Positions 30,498 through 41,279 of a DNA stretch of 64,000 bases are shown piece after piece; positions within the stretch are counted from its first letter, which is position 1; every line of letters begins with the position of its first letter. The notes below the pieces were generated by a model. The model saw nothing but the letters and a program-made list of their open reading frames with translations. It was not told where the DNA came from and ran no database searches. This DNA comes from Bufo bufo (Eukaryota; Chordata; Amphibia; Anura; Bufonidae), in NCBI RefSeq assembly GCF_905171765.1, contig NC_053389.1:216944624-217008623 (forward strand), in the 5' to 3' direction. The translations under genes were made by a program, and so were the position numbers.

Positions 30498-30853
30498 CTA
30501 TGACATGAAGACTGATTCTCTGCTGACATGAAGCCTGATTCTCTGCTATGGGACCTCTCTCCAATTGATATTGGTTAATTTTTATTTATTTTATTTTTAT
30601 TTTAATTCATTTCCCTATCCACATTTGTTTGCAGGGGATTTAACTACATTTTGCTGCCTTTTGCAGCCCTCTAGCCCTTTCCTGGGCTGTTTTACAGCCT
30701 TTTTAGTGCCTAAAAGTTCGGGTCCCCATTGACTTCAATGGGGTTCGGATTCGGGACGAAGTTCGGGTCGGGTTCGGATCCCGAACCCGAACATTTCCGG
30801 GAAGTTCGGCCGAACTTCTCGAACCCGAACATCCAGGTGTTCACTCAACTCTA
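30498..30853 (+). repeat. Right end of the large hAT element (copy 1)
   Basis: After the LTR element the hAT 3' repeat finishes. An AT-rich stretch and CCCTATCCACATTTGTTTGC follow, then a terminal block dense in GTTCGGGTTCGG and its inverse, ending in TTCACTCAACTCTA. The same block, inverted, is at 41013-41279. The GAACCCGAACATTTCCGGG region can form hairpins. Confidence 0.9.
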
Positions 30854-30861
30854 CTCATTTA

Positions 30862-31409
30862 TTATCCTTTCATTAATCTGGTTTGTCTTTTTTGGTTTAT
30901 GTCTGACCTCTAGTTGTCATTTTCTTGTAAGACACATTCAAATTTACTAAACTGGTCTAATTTGTATGCACATGAAAATGTGGCACAAGTGAGCTGAATT
31001 TTGCCGCACATCTCAATGATGTCATACGTCACCACACAATAGATTTCCCATGGTATCTTCAATCAAGATGGCCGTGGCGGGCTCTTCAAGTGCAAATGGA
31101 TGAGGTAAATGTTTTTTTTTTTACCATCATTTCAGGCAAAATCGATTAGTTACCACGAAGCGCAAGGAGATTCTGCTTCGTGGCGAACCAAATTTTTCAC
31201 TTCGGATACTTCAATTCACTCAACACTAACAGCTGCCATAGAATTATACTAGACCTCAATACAAGTCAATGGGAATAACAAATTAAGCAGTTAACAGATG
31301 TAAAAATTACCATCTGACAGAGATAAACCAGACAGTCAAGTGGTCACTGTGATTTTAACCTTCAAAACTTAGCTCTGCATAGTCCCTTATAATAACTGTG
31401 AAATATTAC
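30862..31409. other. Spacer with a possible hAT-like end at 31140-31228
   Basis: Mostly unassigned AT-rich DNA. At 31156-31190 CCACGAAGCGCAAGG and TTCTGCTTCGTGG form a hairpin; the sequence then ends with TTCAATTCACTCAACACTAA, resembling the right end of the large hAT (TTCACTCAACTCTA). No matching left end or target duplication was found. Confidence 0.4.
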
Positions 31410-31605
31410 TAGTTTCTCAGTGCACAGGCTGAAGAGTTCCAAAGTCTCTTAGTGGGATTATCTCTACAGCAAGTAGTTGAGGAGCCAACCCGGAAGGAGG
31501 TAGGGTTGGGCGATATCAAAAATATTCAGACGATAACGATATTAGGAAATTTATCGCAATAACAATATATATCGCGATAAATACACGTTTAAAAGAAAAA
31601 ACACA

Positions 31606-32925
31606 AGGAGACATTATACTGTATGGGGGCAGCCACAAGGAGACATTATACTGTATGGGGGCCACAAGGAGACATTATACTGTATGGGGGCAGCCATAAG
31701 AAAACATTATACTGTATGGGGGCCACAAGGAGACACTATACTGTATGGGGGCAGCCACAAGGAGACATTATACGGTATGGGGGCCAAAAGGAGACATTAT
31801 ACTATATGGGGACCACAAGAAGACGTTATACTGTATGGGGGCCACAAGGAGACGTTATACTGTATGGGGGCCACAAGGAGACGTTATACTGTATGGGGGC
31901 CACAAGGAGACATTATACTGTATGGGGGCCACAAGGAGACGTTATACTGTATGGGGGCCACAAGGAGACATTATACTGTATGGGGGCCACAAGGAGACAT
32001 TATACTGTATGGGGGCCACAAGAAGACGTTATACTGTATGGGGGCCACAAGAAGACGTTATACTGTATGGGGGCCACAAGGAGACGTTATACTGTATGGG
32101 GGCCACAAGGAGACGTTATACTGTATGGGGGGTACAAGGAGATATTATACTGTATGGGGGCCACAAGGAGATATTATACTGTATGGGGGAGCCACAAGGA
32201 GACATTATACTGTATGGGGGCCACAAGGAGACATTATACTGTATGGGGGCAGCCATAAGAAAACATTATACTGTATGGGGGCCACAAGGAGACACTATCC
32301 TGTATGGGGGCAGCCACAAGGAGACGTTATACGGTATGGGGGCCAAAAGGAGACATTATACTATATGGGGACCACAAGGAGACATTATACTGTATGGGGG
32401 CCACAAGAAGACGTTATACTGTATGTGGGCCACAAGGAGACGTTATACTGTATGGGGGCCACAAGGAGACGTTATACTGTATGGGGGCCACGAGGAGACA
32501 TTATACTGTATGGGGGCCACAAGGAGACGTTATACTGTATGGGGGCCACAAGGAGACATTATACTGTATGGGGGCCACAAGGAGACATTATACTGTATGG
32601 GGGCCACAATAAGACGTTATACTGTATGGGGGCCACAAGGAGATGTTATACTGTATGGGGGCCACAAGGAGACGTTATACTGTATGGGGGCCACAAGGAG
32701 ACGTTATACTGTATGGGGGCCACAAGGAGATATTATACTGTATGGGGGCCACAAGGAGATATTATACTGTATGGGGAAGCCACAAGGAGACGTTATACTG
32801 TATGGGGGCCACAAGGAGACGTTATACTGTATGGGGGGCAGCCACAAGGAGAAATTATACTGTATGGGGGCCACAAGGAGATGTTACACTGTATGGGGGC
32901 CACAAGGAGACATTATACTACATGG
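31606..32925. repeat. 29-bp minisatellite with an internal duplication of about 560 bp
   Basis: The unit is GTATGGGGGCCACAAGGAGA plus CATTATACT, 29 bp, with 32-bp variants containing an extra GCA before GCC. About 45 units. A distinctive run of variants (CAGCCATAAGAAAAC followed by the TACGGTATGG and CTATATGGGGACC variants) occurs at 31691 and again at 32250, so a block of about 559 bp was duplicated. Because 29 is 2 modulo 3, all three forward frames translate to long repetitive peptides (GGHKETLYCMGATRR type); these are not genes. Confidence 0.95.
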
Positions 32926-32987
32926 GGCTTATACTGGTGATACTCATGACCTGTATATTCCCCTTGGGTCTAGTACATCCCCATCTA

Positions 32988-33926
32988 CAGTACAGACCAA
33001 AAGTTTGGACACACCTTCTCATTCAAAGAGTTTTCTTTATTTTCATGACTATGAAAATTGTAGATTCACACTGAAGGCATCAAAACTATGAATTAACACA
33101 TGTGGAATTATATACATAACAAACAAGTGTGAAACAACTGAAAATATGTCATATTCTAGGTTCTTCAAAGTAGCCACCTTTTGCTTTGATTATTGCTTTG
33201 TACACTCTTGGCATTCTCTTGATGAGCTTCAAGAGGTAGTCCCCTGAAATGGTTTTCACTTCACATGTGTGCCCTGTCAGGTTTAATAAGTGGGATTTCT
33301 TGCCTTATAAATGGGGTTGGGACCATCAGTTGCGCTGAGGAGAAGTCAGGTGGATACACAGCTGATAGTCCTACTGAATAGACTGTTAGAATTTGTATTA
33401 TGGCAAGAAAAAAGCAGCTAAGTAAAGAAAAACGAGTGGCCATCATTACTTTAAGAAATGAAGGTCAGTTAGTCAGTCGAAAAATTGGGAAAACTTTGAA
33501 AGTAAGCGCTATTTGACCATGAAGGAGAGTGATGGGGTGCTGCGCCAGATGACCTGGCCTCCACAGTCACCGGACCTGAACCCAATCGAGATGGTTTGGG
33601 GTGAGCTGGACCGCAGAGTGAAGGCAAAAGGGCCAACAAGTGCTAAGCATCTCTGAGAACTCCTTCAAGACTGTTGGAAGACCATTTCAGGGGACTACCT
33701 CTTGAAGCTCATCAAGAGAATGCCAAGAGTGTGCAAAGCAGTAATCAAAGCAAAAGGTGGCTACTTTGAAGAACCTAGAATATGACATATTTTCAGTTGT
33801 TTCACACTTGTTTGTTATGTATATAATTCCACATGTGTTAATTCAAAGTTTTGATGCCTTCATAGTCATAAAAATTAAGAAAACTCTTTGAATGAGAAGG
33901 TGTGTCCAAACTTTTGGTCTGTACTG
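32988..33926 (+). mobile_element. Tc1 deletion derivative, copy B, complete ends
   Basis: The ends CAGTACAGACCAAAAGTTTG and CAAACTTTTGGTCTGTACTG are perfect inverted repeats with TA outside (32986-32987, 33927-33928). Length 939 bp. The plus strand encodes the Tc1 N-terminus from 33400 (MARKKQLSKEKRVAIITLRN) and, after a deletion at about 33505, the C-terminus with [20 protein letters not shown] (about 33557-33616). The first two catalytic Asp residues are absent, so it is non-autonomous. The deletion junction matches that of copy A at 8946. Confidence 0.93.
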
Positions 33927-34014
33927 TATGTGCACTGTACAAAGTACACTGTATACAGGGGTGTCCGGGTGCTGTACACTGTATATGGGGCGGGGTCAGG
34001 CGTTCATGTGTATA

Positions 34015-35522
34015 CAGGGCTGGCCTTAGGTGTTCAGGCGCCCTGTGCGAGCTAATCTTGTGGCGCCTCCCCCCCCCCCCCCCCCGTTCACCAAAACACA
34101 CACAAAGAGGATAACAATCTTTGTAACAAACTTTTATTTTTTATTACAGATAATTTAAGTGCAACTGCAAACAAGTACAATCATACCCAGTGTCCCCCCT
34201 TAATCATACCCAGTGTCCCCCAGAGCCAGTCCCCTGCCCCCCTTAATCATACCCTGTCATCTTTACCCAGTCCCCTGCCCTTCCTAATCATACCCAGTGT
34301 CACCCTTACCCAGTCCCCTGCCCCCTCAATTAGACCCTGCCCCCCTTAAATTAAGGGTGACAGACACTGGGTATGATTAAGGGGGCAGGGGACTGGATAA
34401 GGGTGACACTGGGTATGATTAAGGGGCAGGGGACTGGCTTTGGTTGACACTGGGTATGATTAAGGGGGGCAGGGGACTGGGTAAAGGTGACAGGGTATGA
34501 TTAAGGGGGGCAGGAGACTGGCTCTGGGTGACACTGAGTATGATTAAGCGGGGCAGGGTCTAATTGAGGGGGCAGGGGACTGGGTAAGGGTGACAATGGG
34601 TATGATTAAGAAGGGCAGGGGACTGGGTAAAGGTGACACTGGGTATGATTAAGGGGGGCAGGGGACTGGCTCTGGGTGACACTGGGTATGATTAAGGAGG
34701 GCAGGGGACTGGGCAAAGGTGACAGGGTATGATTAAGGGGGGCATGAGACTGGCTATGGGTGACACTGGGTATGATTAAGGGCCTTAATCATACCCAGTG
34801 TCACCCAGAGCCAGTCCCCTGCCCCCCTTAATCATACCCAGTGTCACCTTTACCCAGTCCCCTGCCCTTCTTAATCATACCCAGTGTCACCCTTACCCAG
34901 TCCCCTGCCCCCTCAATTAGACCCTGCCCCCTTACTCATACCCAGTGTCACCCATAGCCAGTCCCCTGCCCCCCTTAATCATACCCTGTCACCTTTACCC
35001 AGTCCCCTGCCCCCTTAATCATACCCAGTGTCAACCAAAGCCAGTCACCTGCCCCTTAATCATACCCAGTGTCACCCTTATCCAGTCCCCTGCCCCCTTA
35101 ATCATACCCAGTGTCTGTCACCCTTATCCAGTCCCCTGTCCCCTTAATCATACCCAGTGTCTGTCACTCTTATCCAGTCCCCTGCCCCCCTTAATTAGAC
35201 CCTGCCCCCATTTAATGAAAGATATTTGGTAAAAAAAAGAAAAAAACAATAAGAACAGGTACTCACTATTTGAAGTCTTCTGCTCCCTCCCTGTCTGCAG
35301 AGCACCGGCCGCCGCCCTCACACATTGAGCGGATCCTTCCGCGGCTCTCTGTGAAGGCGCAGCACTTGGACACTGCACCTCTAAGCTCCTCCTCCACGCT
35401 CCATAACCTCGGGCCGGCCTGCTGTAAGAGACCGACTGCGAGGTGTGTCGGCCGCCGGGCGCCTCTGTTGCCATGGTGCCCTGTGCGGCCGCACAGCTCG
35501 CACACCCCAAAGGCCGGCCCTG
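34015..35522. mobile_element. Third minisatellite-bearing non-autonomous hAT derivative
   Basis: The left end is CAGGGCTGGCCTTAGG and the right end, reversed, CAGGGCCGGCCTTTGG. TGTGTATA is duplicated exactly (34007-34014, 35523-35530). Length 1508 bp. The left subterminal GGCGCCCTGTGCGAGCT matches, inverted, the right GCACAGGGCACC region. The interior (34160-35215) is a palindromic minisatellite. No transposase. Confidence 0.92.
34160..35215. repeat. Minisatellite of about 40 bp that switches orientation twice
   Basis: The unit is TAATCATACCCAGTGTCACC followed by CTTACCCAGTCCCCTGCCCC. It runs forward at 34160-34350, inverted at about 34355-34780 (GGGTATGATTAAGG, CAGGGGACTGG), and forward again from 34783 to 35215. 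The second switch is a near-perfect palindrome centred at 34782 (ATGATTAAGGGCCTTAATCA). Confidence 0.92.
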
Positions 35523-37317
35523 TGTGTATATGGGGGGCAGTAAATGGTAAAGTGGTGTATTTTTGTTTTGGGTGCTATTTCTCAACGCTAGAGCTGGCAC
35601 TGCCATTTGCAGAGGCTGCTGCAAAAACCGATGAGCCTGCCAATAGATGGTAAGATATGAGATGGTATTACCTAGGAGACATGTTTATTCATTACTCTAG
35701 TCCGCATGTGTTTTCCCCCCGCTATAGACTATGGTACAGGCCTGGCTCGCAGCTGGCCTGTGAGGATGCCGTTGTCTTTTCACCTCTCTCATTGGCTGCT
35801 AAAGTTTGGGCCTTCAGGGTGGCCGTAGCGTGGCCTATGAGTGCCAGTTCTCGGGTCGGTGGGTGGAGTCCAGGTAAAGTAGGAACGAGGAGGGGGCGGT
35901 TACAGTGAGAACTGGCAGGCAATGTGCACAGGCGGCCGGACGCAGATGTTTTAGAAGCGGTCAGTGCAAGTGCGATCGCTCCTATGATGTCACTAATATA
36001 CTGCAGTAATTAAGAAACGTTGATATTGCCATATCGCCGTTTCTTAATACCGCAGTATATCGTTAACACCGGTATATTGCCCAACCCTAGAAGGAGGCCA
36101 TTTTAGATTTAGTATTCTCAAATGGGAATTTGGTATCTGATATTACTGTAGGGGAAATCTTGGGATCTAGTGATCACCAGTCAGTGTGGTTTACTATAAG
36201 TAGAGTGACTGAGTCACACGACACAAAAACAAAAGTTTTAGATTTTAGAAAAACAGACTTTTCTAAAATAAGATTAGTGGTATACGAGTCCCTATCAGAC
36301 TGGAACCGTTTCAATGGAGTCCAGGAGAAATGGGACTACTTAAAAGTGGCACTATTGAAGGCAACAAATAATTGCATTAGGCTTGTCAGTAAAAGCAAAA
36401 AAAGGAAGAGACCACTGTGGTACTCAGCAGAAGTTGCCAAAATCATTAAAAACAAAAAGGTAGCATTTAGTAATTATAAAAAAAAATAAAAAAATGAGGA
36501 TGACAGGAAAATTTATAATTAGGCAGAGATAGGCCAAGCAAGTTATAAGAGCTTCTAAAGCACAGGCAGAAGAGAAATTAGCTCAGTCAGTGAAAAAAAG
36601 GTGATAAGACATTCTTCAGATAAATGAAAAAAGGAAACTAAAACAAGGAATTACCAAATTAAAAACAAAAGAAGGAAGGTATATGGAAGAAGCTGACTGC
36701 CTCAATGAATACTTCTGTTCAGTTTTTACAAAGGAAAATGAAGGAAAAGGACCTCAGTTAGGGAGGAAGACTAATTAATATTTTGATGCATGTGTCTTTG
36801 CAGAGGAAGAGGTTCTAAGTCAGCTGTCTAAAATTAATATAAATAAGTCCCAGGGGCCTGATGGGATACACTCAAAGCTATTAAAAGAGCTTAGCGGTGT
36901 ACTAGAAAAAACATTAACAGATTTATTTAACCAATCACTGGTAAAGGAGTGGCCCCAGAAGATTGGAAATTAGCAAATGTGCCCATTCACAAGAAAGGTA
37001 TTAGGGAGGAATCGGGCAACTATAGGCCAGTAAGCCTGACATCAATAGTGGGGAAATTAATGGAAACCATACTCAAGGAGAGGATTGTGGAACATCTAAA
37101 ATCCCATGGATAGAAAGATGAAAAACAGCATGGAATTACTTCAGGGAGATAATGTCAAACTAATCTTATAGATTTTTTGATTGGGTGACTAAAATAATAG
37201 ATGGTGGAGGTGCAGTAGACATTGCTTATCTAGACTTTAGTAAGGCTTTTGATAGAAGGCTTATCAATAAACTGCAGTCTTTGAGCTTGGACTCCCTTAT
37301 TGTTGAATGGATTAGGC

Positions 37318-37465
37318 CAGGCATGCTCAACCTGCGGCCCTCCAGCTGTTGCAAAACTACAACTCCCATCATTCCCTGACAGCCTACAACTATCATCCTA
37401 CAGAAGGGCATCTTGGCAAGTTGTAGTTTTACAACAGTTGGAGGGCCGCAGGTTGAGCATCCCTG
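37318..37465. mobile_element. 148-bp palindromic hAT MITE in the CR1 reverse transcriptase
   Basis: The ends CAGGCATGCTCAACCTGCGG and, reversed, CAGGGATGCTCAACCTGCGG. GATTAGGC is duplicated exactly on both sides (37310-37317, 37466-37473). The arms extend through CCCTCCAGCTGTTGCAAAAC. It is a relative of the MITE at 7622-7764. Confidence 0.92.
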
Positions 37466-38683
37466 GATTAGGCAGTGGCTGAGGGACAGACAACAGAGGG
37501 TTGTAGTCAATGGAGTATATTCAGACCATGGTCTTGTTACCAGTGGGGTACCTCAGGGATCTGTTCTGGGACCCATATTGTTTAATATCTTTATCAGCGA
37601 AATTGCAGAAGGCCTCGATGGTAAGGTGTGTCTTTCTGCTGATGACACAAAGATTTGTAACAGGGTTGATGTTCCTGGAGGGATACACCAAATGGAAAAG
37701 GATTTAGGAAAACTAGAGGAATGGTCAAAAATCTGGCAACTAAAATTTAATGTTGATAAGTGCAAGATAATACACCTAGGGCGTAAAAACCCAAGAGCAG
37801 AATATAAAATCAGTGATACAGTCCTAACCTCAGTATCTGAGGAAAGGGATTAAGGGGTCATTATTTCAGAAGACTTAAAGGTAGGCAGACAATGTCATAG
37901 AGCAGCAGGAAATGCTAGCAAAATGCTTGGGTGTATAGGGAGAGGCATTACCAGTAGAAAGAGGGAGGTGCTCATGCCGCTCTACAGAGCACTAGTGAGA
38001 CCTCATTTGGTGTATTGTGCACAGTACTGGAGACCATATCTCCAGAAGGATATTGATACTTTGGAGAGAGTTCAGAGAAGAGCTACTAAACTAGTACATG
38101 GATTGCAGGATAAAACTTACCAGGAAAGATTAAAGGACCTTAACATGTATAGCTTGGAAGAAAGACGAGACAGAGGGGATATGATAGAAACTTTTAAATA
38201 CATAAAGGGAATCAACACGGTAAAAGAGAAGAGAATATTTAAAAGAAGAAAAACTACTACAAGAGGACATAGTTTTAAGTTAGAGGGGCAAAGGTTTAAA
38301 AGTAATATCAGGAAGTATTACTTTACTGAGAGAGTAGTGGATGCATGGAATAGCCTTCCTGCAGAAGTGGTAGCTGCAAGTACAGTGAAGGAGTTTAAGC
38401 ATGCATGGGATAGGCATAAGGCCATCCTTCATATAAAATAGGGCCAGGGGCTATTCATAGTATTCAGTATATTGGGCAGACTAGATGGGCCAAATGGTTC
38501 TTATCTGCCGACACATTCTATGTTTCTAGCTGGCACTGCATTAACCCTTTCCACAATGCAAATACAGTGCAATAACAGTGCAAATGAACAGGATATATTA
38601 CACTAAACATAAAATGCAGTTAAACAATATAAAACAGTATAAGCACACTACCAGAGCATACATTATGGTGCAAGTTAAAAGTG

Positions 38684-39097
38684 TTTTCCTAGATTTTCAT
38701 ACTGATGACCTATCCTCTGTGTAGGTCATCAGTCTTTGATCGGTAGGGGTCTGACACCCGGTACCCTCACCAATCAGCTGTTTGAGAAGACACTGGTGCT
38801 CCTGTGAGTGCCGCTGCCTTCTTGCAGCTTACCAAGCACAGTGCCATACATTGTATAGCAGCTGTGCTTGGTATTGCAGCTCAGCCTTATTAACTTGAAT
38901 GGGACTGAGCTGCACCTAGGCCACGACACGTGTCGTCACTGGCCTAGGAAAAGCAGATAGAAGGCCGCAGAGCTCACAGGAGCGCTGGTGCCTTCTCAAA
39001 CAGCTGATCGGTGGAGATCTCAGGTGTCGGACCCCCACCGATCAGATACTGATGACATATCCAGAGGATTGGTCATCCGTATAAAAATCTTGGAAAA
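38684..39097. mobile_element. Palindromic MITE of about 414 bp, class uncertain
   Basis: The arms TTTTCCTAGATTTTCATACT / TATAAAAATCTTGGAAAA, TGATGACCTATCCTCTG / CAGAGGATTGGTCATC, GATCGGTAGGGGTC / GACCCCCACCGATC and AATCAGCTGTTTGAGAAG / CTTCTCAAACAGCTGATC pair throughout. It is noncoding. The exact ends and target duplication are not clear. Confidence 0.7.
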
Positions 39098-39213
39098 GCT
39101 CATTAACATTTCAAAGTGCAGTAAAGTAATGAGTTGATGGCTTTGCATTGCAGTGACAGGGGCAAATGACCACAAACGTCCAGACATCAAAGTACCCTTG
39201 CTCCAGGGCACTA

Positions 39214-40811
39214 CAGTCGTGGCCAAAAGTTTTGAGAATTACATAAATATTGGAAATTGGAAAACTTGCTGCTTAAGTTTTTATAATATCAATTTGCATA
39301 TACTCCAGAATGTTATGAAGAGTGATCAGATGAATTGCAAAGTCCTTCTTTGCCATGAAAATTAACTTAATCCCCAAAAAAACTTTCCACTGCATTTCAT
39401 TGTTGTCATTAAAGGACCTGCTGAGATCATTTCAGTAATCGTCTTGTTAACTCAGGTGAGAATGTTGACGAGCACAAGGCTGGAGATCATTATGTCAGGC
39501 TGATTAGGTTAAAATGGCAGACTTGACATGTTAAAAGGAGGGTGATGCTTGAAATCATTGTTCTTCCATTGTTAACCATGGTGACCTGCAAAGAAACGCG
39601 TGCAGCCATCATTGCGTTGCATAAAAATGGCTTCACAGGCAAGGATATTGTGGCTACTAAGATTGCATCTCAATCAACAATTTATAGGATCATCAAGAAC
39701 TTCAAGGAAAGAGGTTCAATTCTTGTTAAGAAGGCTTCAGGGCATCCAAGAAAGTCCAGGATCGTCTCCTAAAGAGGATTCAGCTGCGGGATCGGAGTTC
39801 CACCAGTGCAGAGCTTGCTCAGGAATGGCAGCAGGCAGGTGTGAGCGCATCTGCACGCACAGTGAGGCGAAGACTTTTTTTGTGTTTTTGGGCAACATTG
39901 TGAGTGAGCCCAGTGAGGCGAAGACTTTTGGAAGATGGCCTGGTGTCAAGAAGGGCAGCAAAGAAGCCACTTCTCTCCAAAGAAAACATCAGGGACAGAT
40001 TGATCTTCTGCAGAAAGTATGGTGAATGGACTGCTGAGGACTGGGGCAAAGTCATATTCTCCGATGAAGCCTCTTTCCGATTTTTTGGGGCATTTGGAAA
40101 AAGGCTTGTCCGGAGAAGAAAAGGTGAGCGCTACCATCAGTCCTGTGTCATGCCAACAGTAAAGCATCCTGAGACCATTTATGTGTGGGGTTCCTTCTCA
40201 TCCAAGCGAGTGGGCTCACTCACAATGTTGCCCAAAAACACAGCCATGAATAAAGAATGGTACCAAAACACCCTCCAACAGCAACTTCTTCCAACAATCC
40301 AACAACAGTTTGGTGAAGAACAATGCATTTTCCAGCACGATGGAGCACCGTGCCATAAGGCAAAAGTGATAACTAAGTGGCTCGGGGACCAAAACGTTGA
40401 CATTTTGGGTCCATGGCCTGGAAACTCCCCAGATCTTAATCCCATTGAGAACTTGTGGTCAATTCTCAAGAGGCGGGTGGACAAACAAAAACCCACTAAT
40501 TCTGACAAATTCCAAGAAGTGATTATGAAAGAATGGGTTGCTATCAGTCAGGAATTGGCCCAGAAGTTGATTGAGAGCATGCCCAGTCGAATTGCAGAGG
40601 TCCTGAAAAAGAAGTGCCAACACTGCAAATACTGACTCTTTGCATAAATGTCATGTAATTGTGGATAAAAGCCTTTGAAACGTATGAAGTGCGTGTAATT
40701 ATATTTCACTACATCACAGAAACAACTGAAACAAAGATCTAAAAGCAGTTTAGCAGCAAACTTTGTGAAAACTAATATTTGTGTCATTCTCAAAACTTTT
40801 GGCCACGACTG
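39214..40811 (+). mobile_element. Tc1-type transposon, DD35E
   Basis: The ends CAGTCGTGGCCAAAAGTTTT and its inverse ending GGCCACGACTG are bounded by TA (39212-39213, 40812-40813). Length 1598 bp. The plus-strand transposase is nearly complete but disrupted by a frameshift and by a 51-bp templated insertion (39879-39929). Confidence 0.92.
39578..40635 (+). pseudogene. DD35E Tc1 transposase, broken by a frameshift and a templated insertion
   Basis: The likely start is 39578 (MVTCKETRAAIIALHKNG). The helix-turn-helix region runs to about 39770, where a frameshift occurs. The next frame gives LRDRSSTSAELAQEWQQAGV and then VRRRL, where 51 extra bases introduce a stop at about 39900. The catalytic domain is open from 39930 to 40635: VIFSDEASFRFFG (first Asp, about 40060), FQHDGAPCHKAK (second Asp, about 40340) and [18 protein letters not shown] (Glu, about 40445). 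I count 35 residues between the second Asp and the Glu, so DD35E, the spacing of the vertebrate Traveler family. The protein ends CQHCKY. Confidence 0.88.
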
Positions 40812-40861
40812 TACATGGGATTGTCTGTGCCGGAATAAATGTTTCACCAATGTTGCCCTGA

Positions 40862-40915
40862 CCTCCACGATCACCAGATCTAACACCCTGCAACTTCTTT
40901 CTGTGGGGTTATATT
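40862..40915 (+). pseudogene. Scrap of a mariner-type transposase
   Basis: Eighteen codons reading PPRSPDLTPCNFFLWGYI, the conserved block around the third acidic residue of mariner-like transposases (here Asn occupies the usual acidic position). Nothing recognisable follows; an AT-rich repeat with ATTCGAATTCGAAATATTTC begins at once. Confidence 0.6.
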
Positions 40916-41279
40916 CGAATTCGAAATATTTCACGAATATTTGGGCGAATATTTATCATATAAATCATTTGTGAATTCGAGATTATTTTCTTGATTGCGA
41001 AAAATCTGCAATTAGAGTTGAGCGGACACCTGGATGTTTGGGTTCGACGGGTTCAGCCGAACTTCGGAAAAAAGTTTGAGTTCGGGATCCGAACTTCACC
41101 CGAACTTGACCCCGAACCCCAACCCCATTGAAGTCAATGGGGACCCGAACTTTTGAGCACTAAAATGGCTGTAAAAATGTCATGGAAAGAGCTAGAGGGC
41201 TGCAAATGTTGTCAAAATGTGGTTAAGAGCATGGCAAGTGCTCTGCAAACAAATGTGGATAGGGAAATGACTTTAAATA

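Larger units (their letters stand above)
16359..30853 (+). mobile_element. Large hAT transposon (copy 1), 14.5 kb through nested insertions, perfect 8-bp duplication
   Basis: The left end TAGGGATGAGCGAAC and the right end (reverse complement TAGAGTTGAGTGAAC) form the terminal inverted repeat. CTCATTTA occurs exactly at both sides (16351-16358 and 30854-30861), the 8-bp duplication expected of hAT. Subtracting four insertions with clean duplications (Tc1 16384-17945, hAT derivative 18168-20581, hAT derivative 22113-23583, LTR element 25470-30497) leaves about 4.0 kb. Compared with copy 2 (43612 onward), about 2.46 kb of 5' sequence is missing between 17950 and 17951, including the N-terminal part of the transposase. 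The C-terminus and right end are complete here and lost in copy 2. Confidence 0.93.
31501..36089. mobile_element. hAT-type non-autonomous element, 4.6 kb, holding a minisatellite and two further insertions
   Basis: The ends TAGGGTTGGGCGATATC and GGTATATTGCCCAACCCTA are inverted repeats. GAAGGAGG is duplicated (31493-31500, 36090-36097). No transposase is encoded. Within it are a 29-bp minisatellite (31606-32925), a Tc1 deletion derivative (32988-33926) and another hAT derivative (34015-35522). The subterminal DNA is rich in ATATCGCGATA-like strings on the left and ATATCG on the right. CR1 coding sequence is continuous across the site. Confidence 0.92.
31413..38441 (+). pseudogene. CR1 ORF2 pseudogene (endonuclease and reverse transcriptase), in pieces
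   Basis: Endonuclease: FLSAQAEEFQSLLVGLSLQQ at 31413-31500, then DLVFSNGNLVSDITVGEILG and SSDHQSVWF (the SDH motif) at about 36109-36195. The stretch 36490-37180 holds ININKSQGPDGIHSKLLKEL (start of RT) with several stops. The first RT Asp is in YLDFSKAFDR (about 37228). VTSGVPQGSVLGPILFNIFI follows at about 37540-37600, with a degraded catalytic box LSADDTKIC (about 37630-37660). After a stop at about 37851 the C-terminus runs openly from 37923 to 38441 (LVYCAQYWRPYLQKDIDTLE onward). The first residue of the YADD box appears as Ser. Multiple stops make it non-functional. Confidence 0.85.
31410..38528 (+). mobile_element. CR1-type LINE, 5'-truncated, interrupted by two hAT elements
   Basis: Plus-strand LINE with APE-type endonuclease, RT and a 3' end finishing in ACATTCTATGTTTCT, similar to the short 3' repeats of CR1 elements. 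It begins inside the endonuclease (about 31410), continues to 31500, resumes at 36098 after the hAT element, and is interrupted again by a 148-bp MITE (37318-37465). Across the first interruption the peptide EEPTRKEAILDLVFSNGN is continuous, confirming the join. Similarity left of 31410 is too weak to set the exact 5' end. Confidence 0.85.

Noticed and set aside
31623..33091. Very long plus-strand ORFs (up to about 448 codons) of GGHKETLYCMGATRR type
   Set aside because: They are translation of the 29-bp minisatellite; all three frames give the same peptide because the unit is not a multiple of three.
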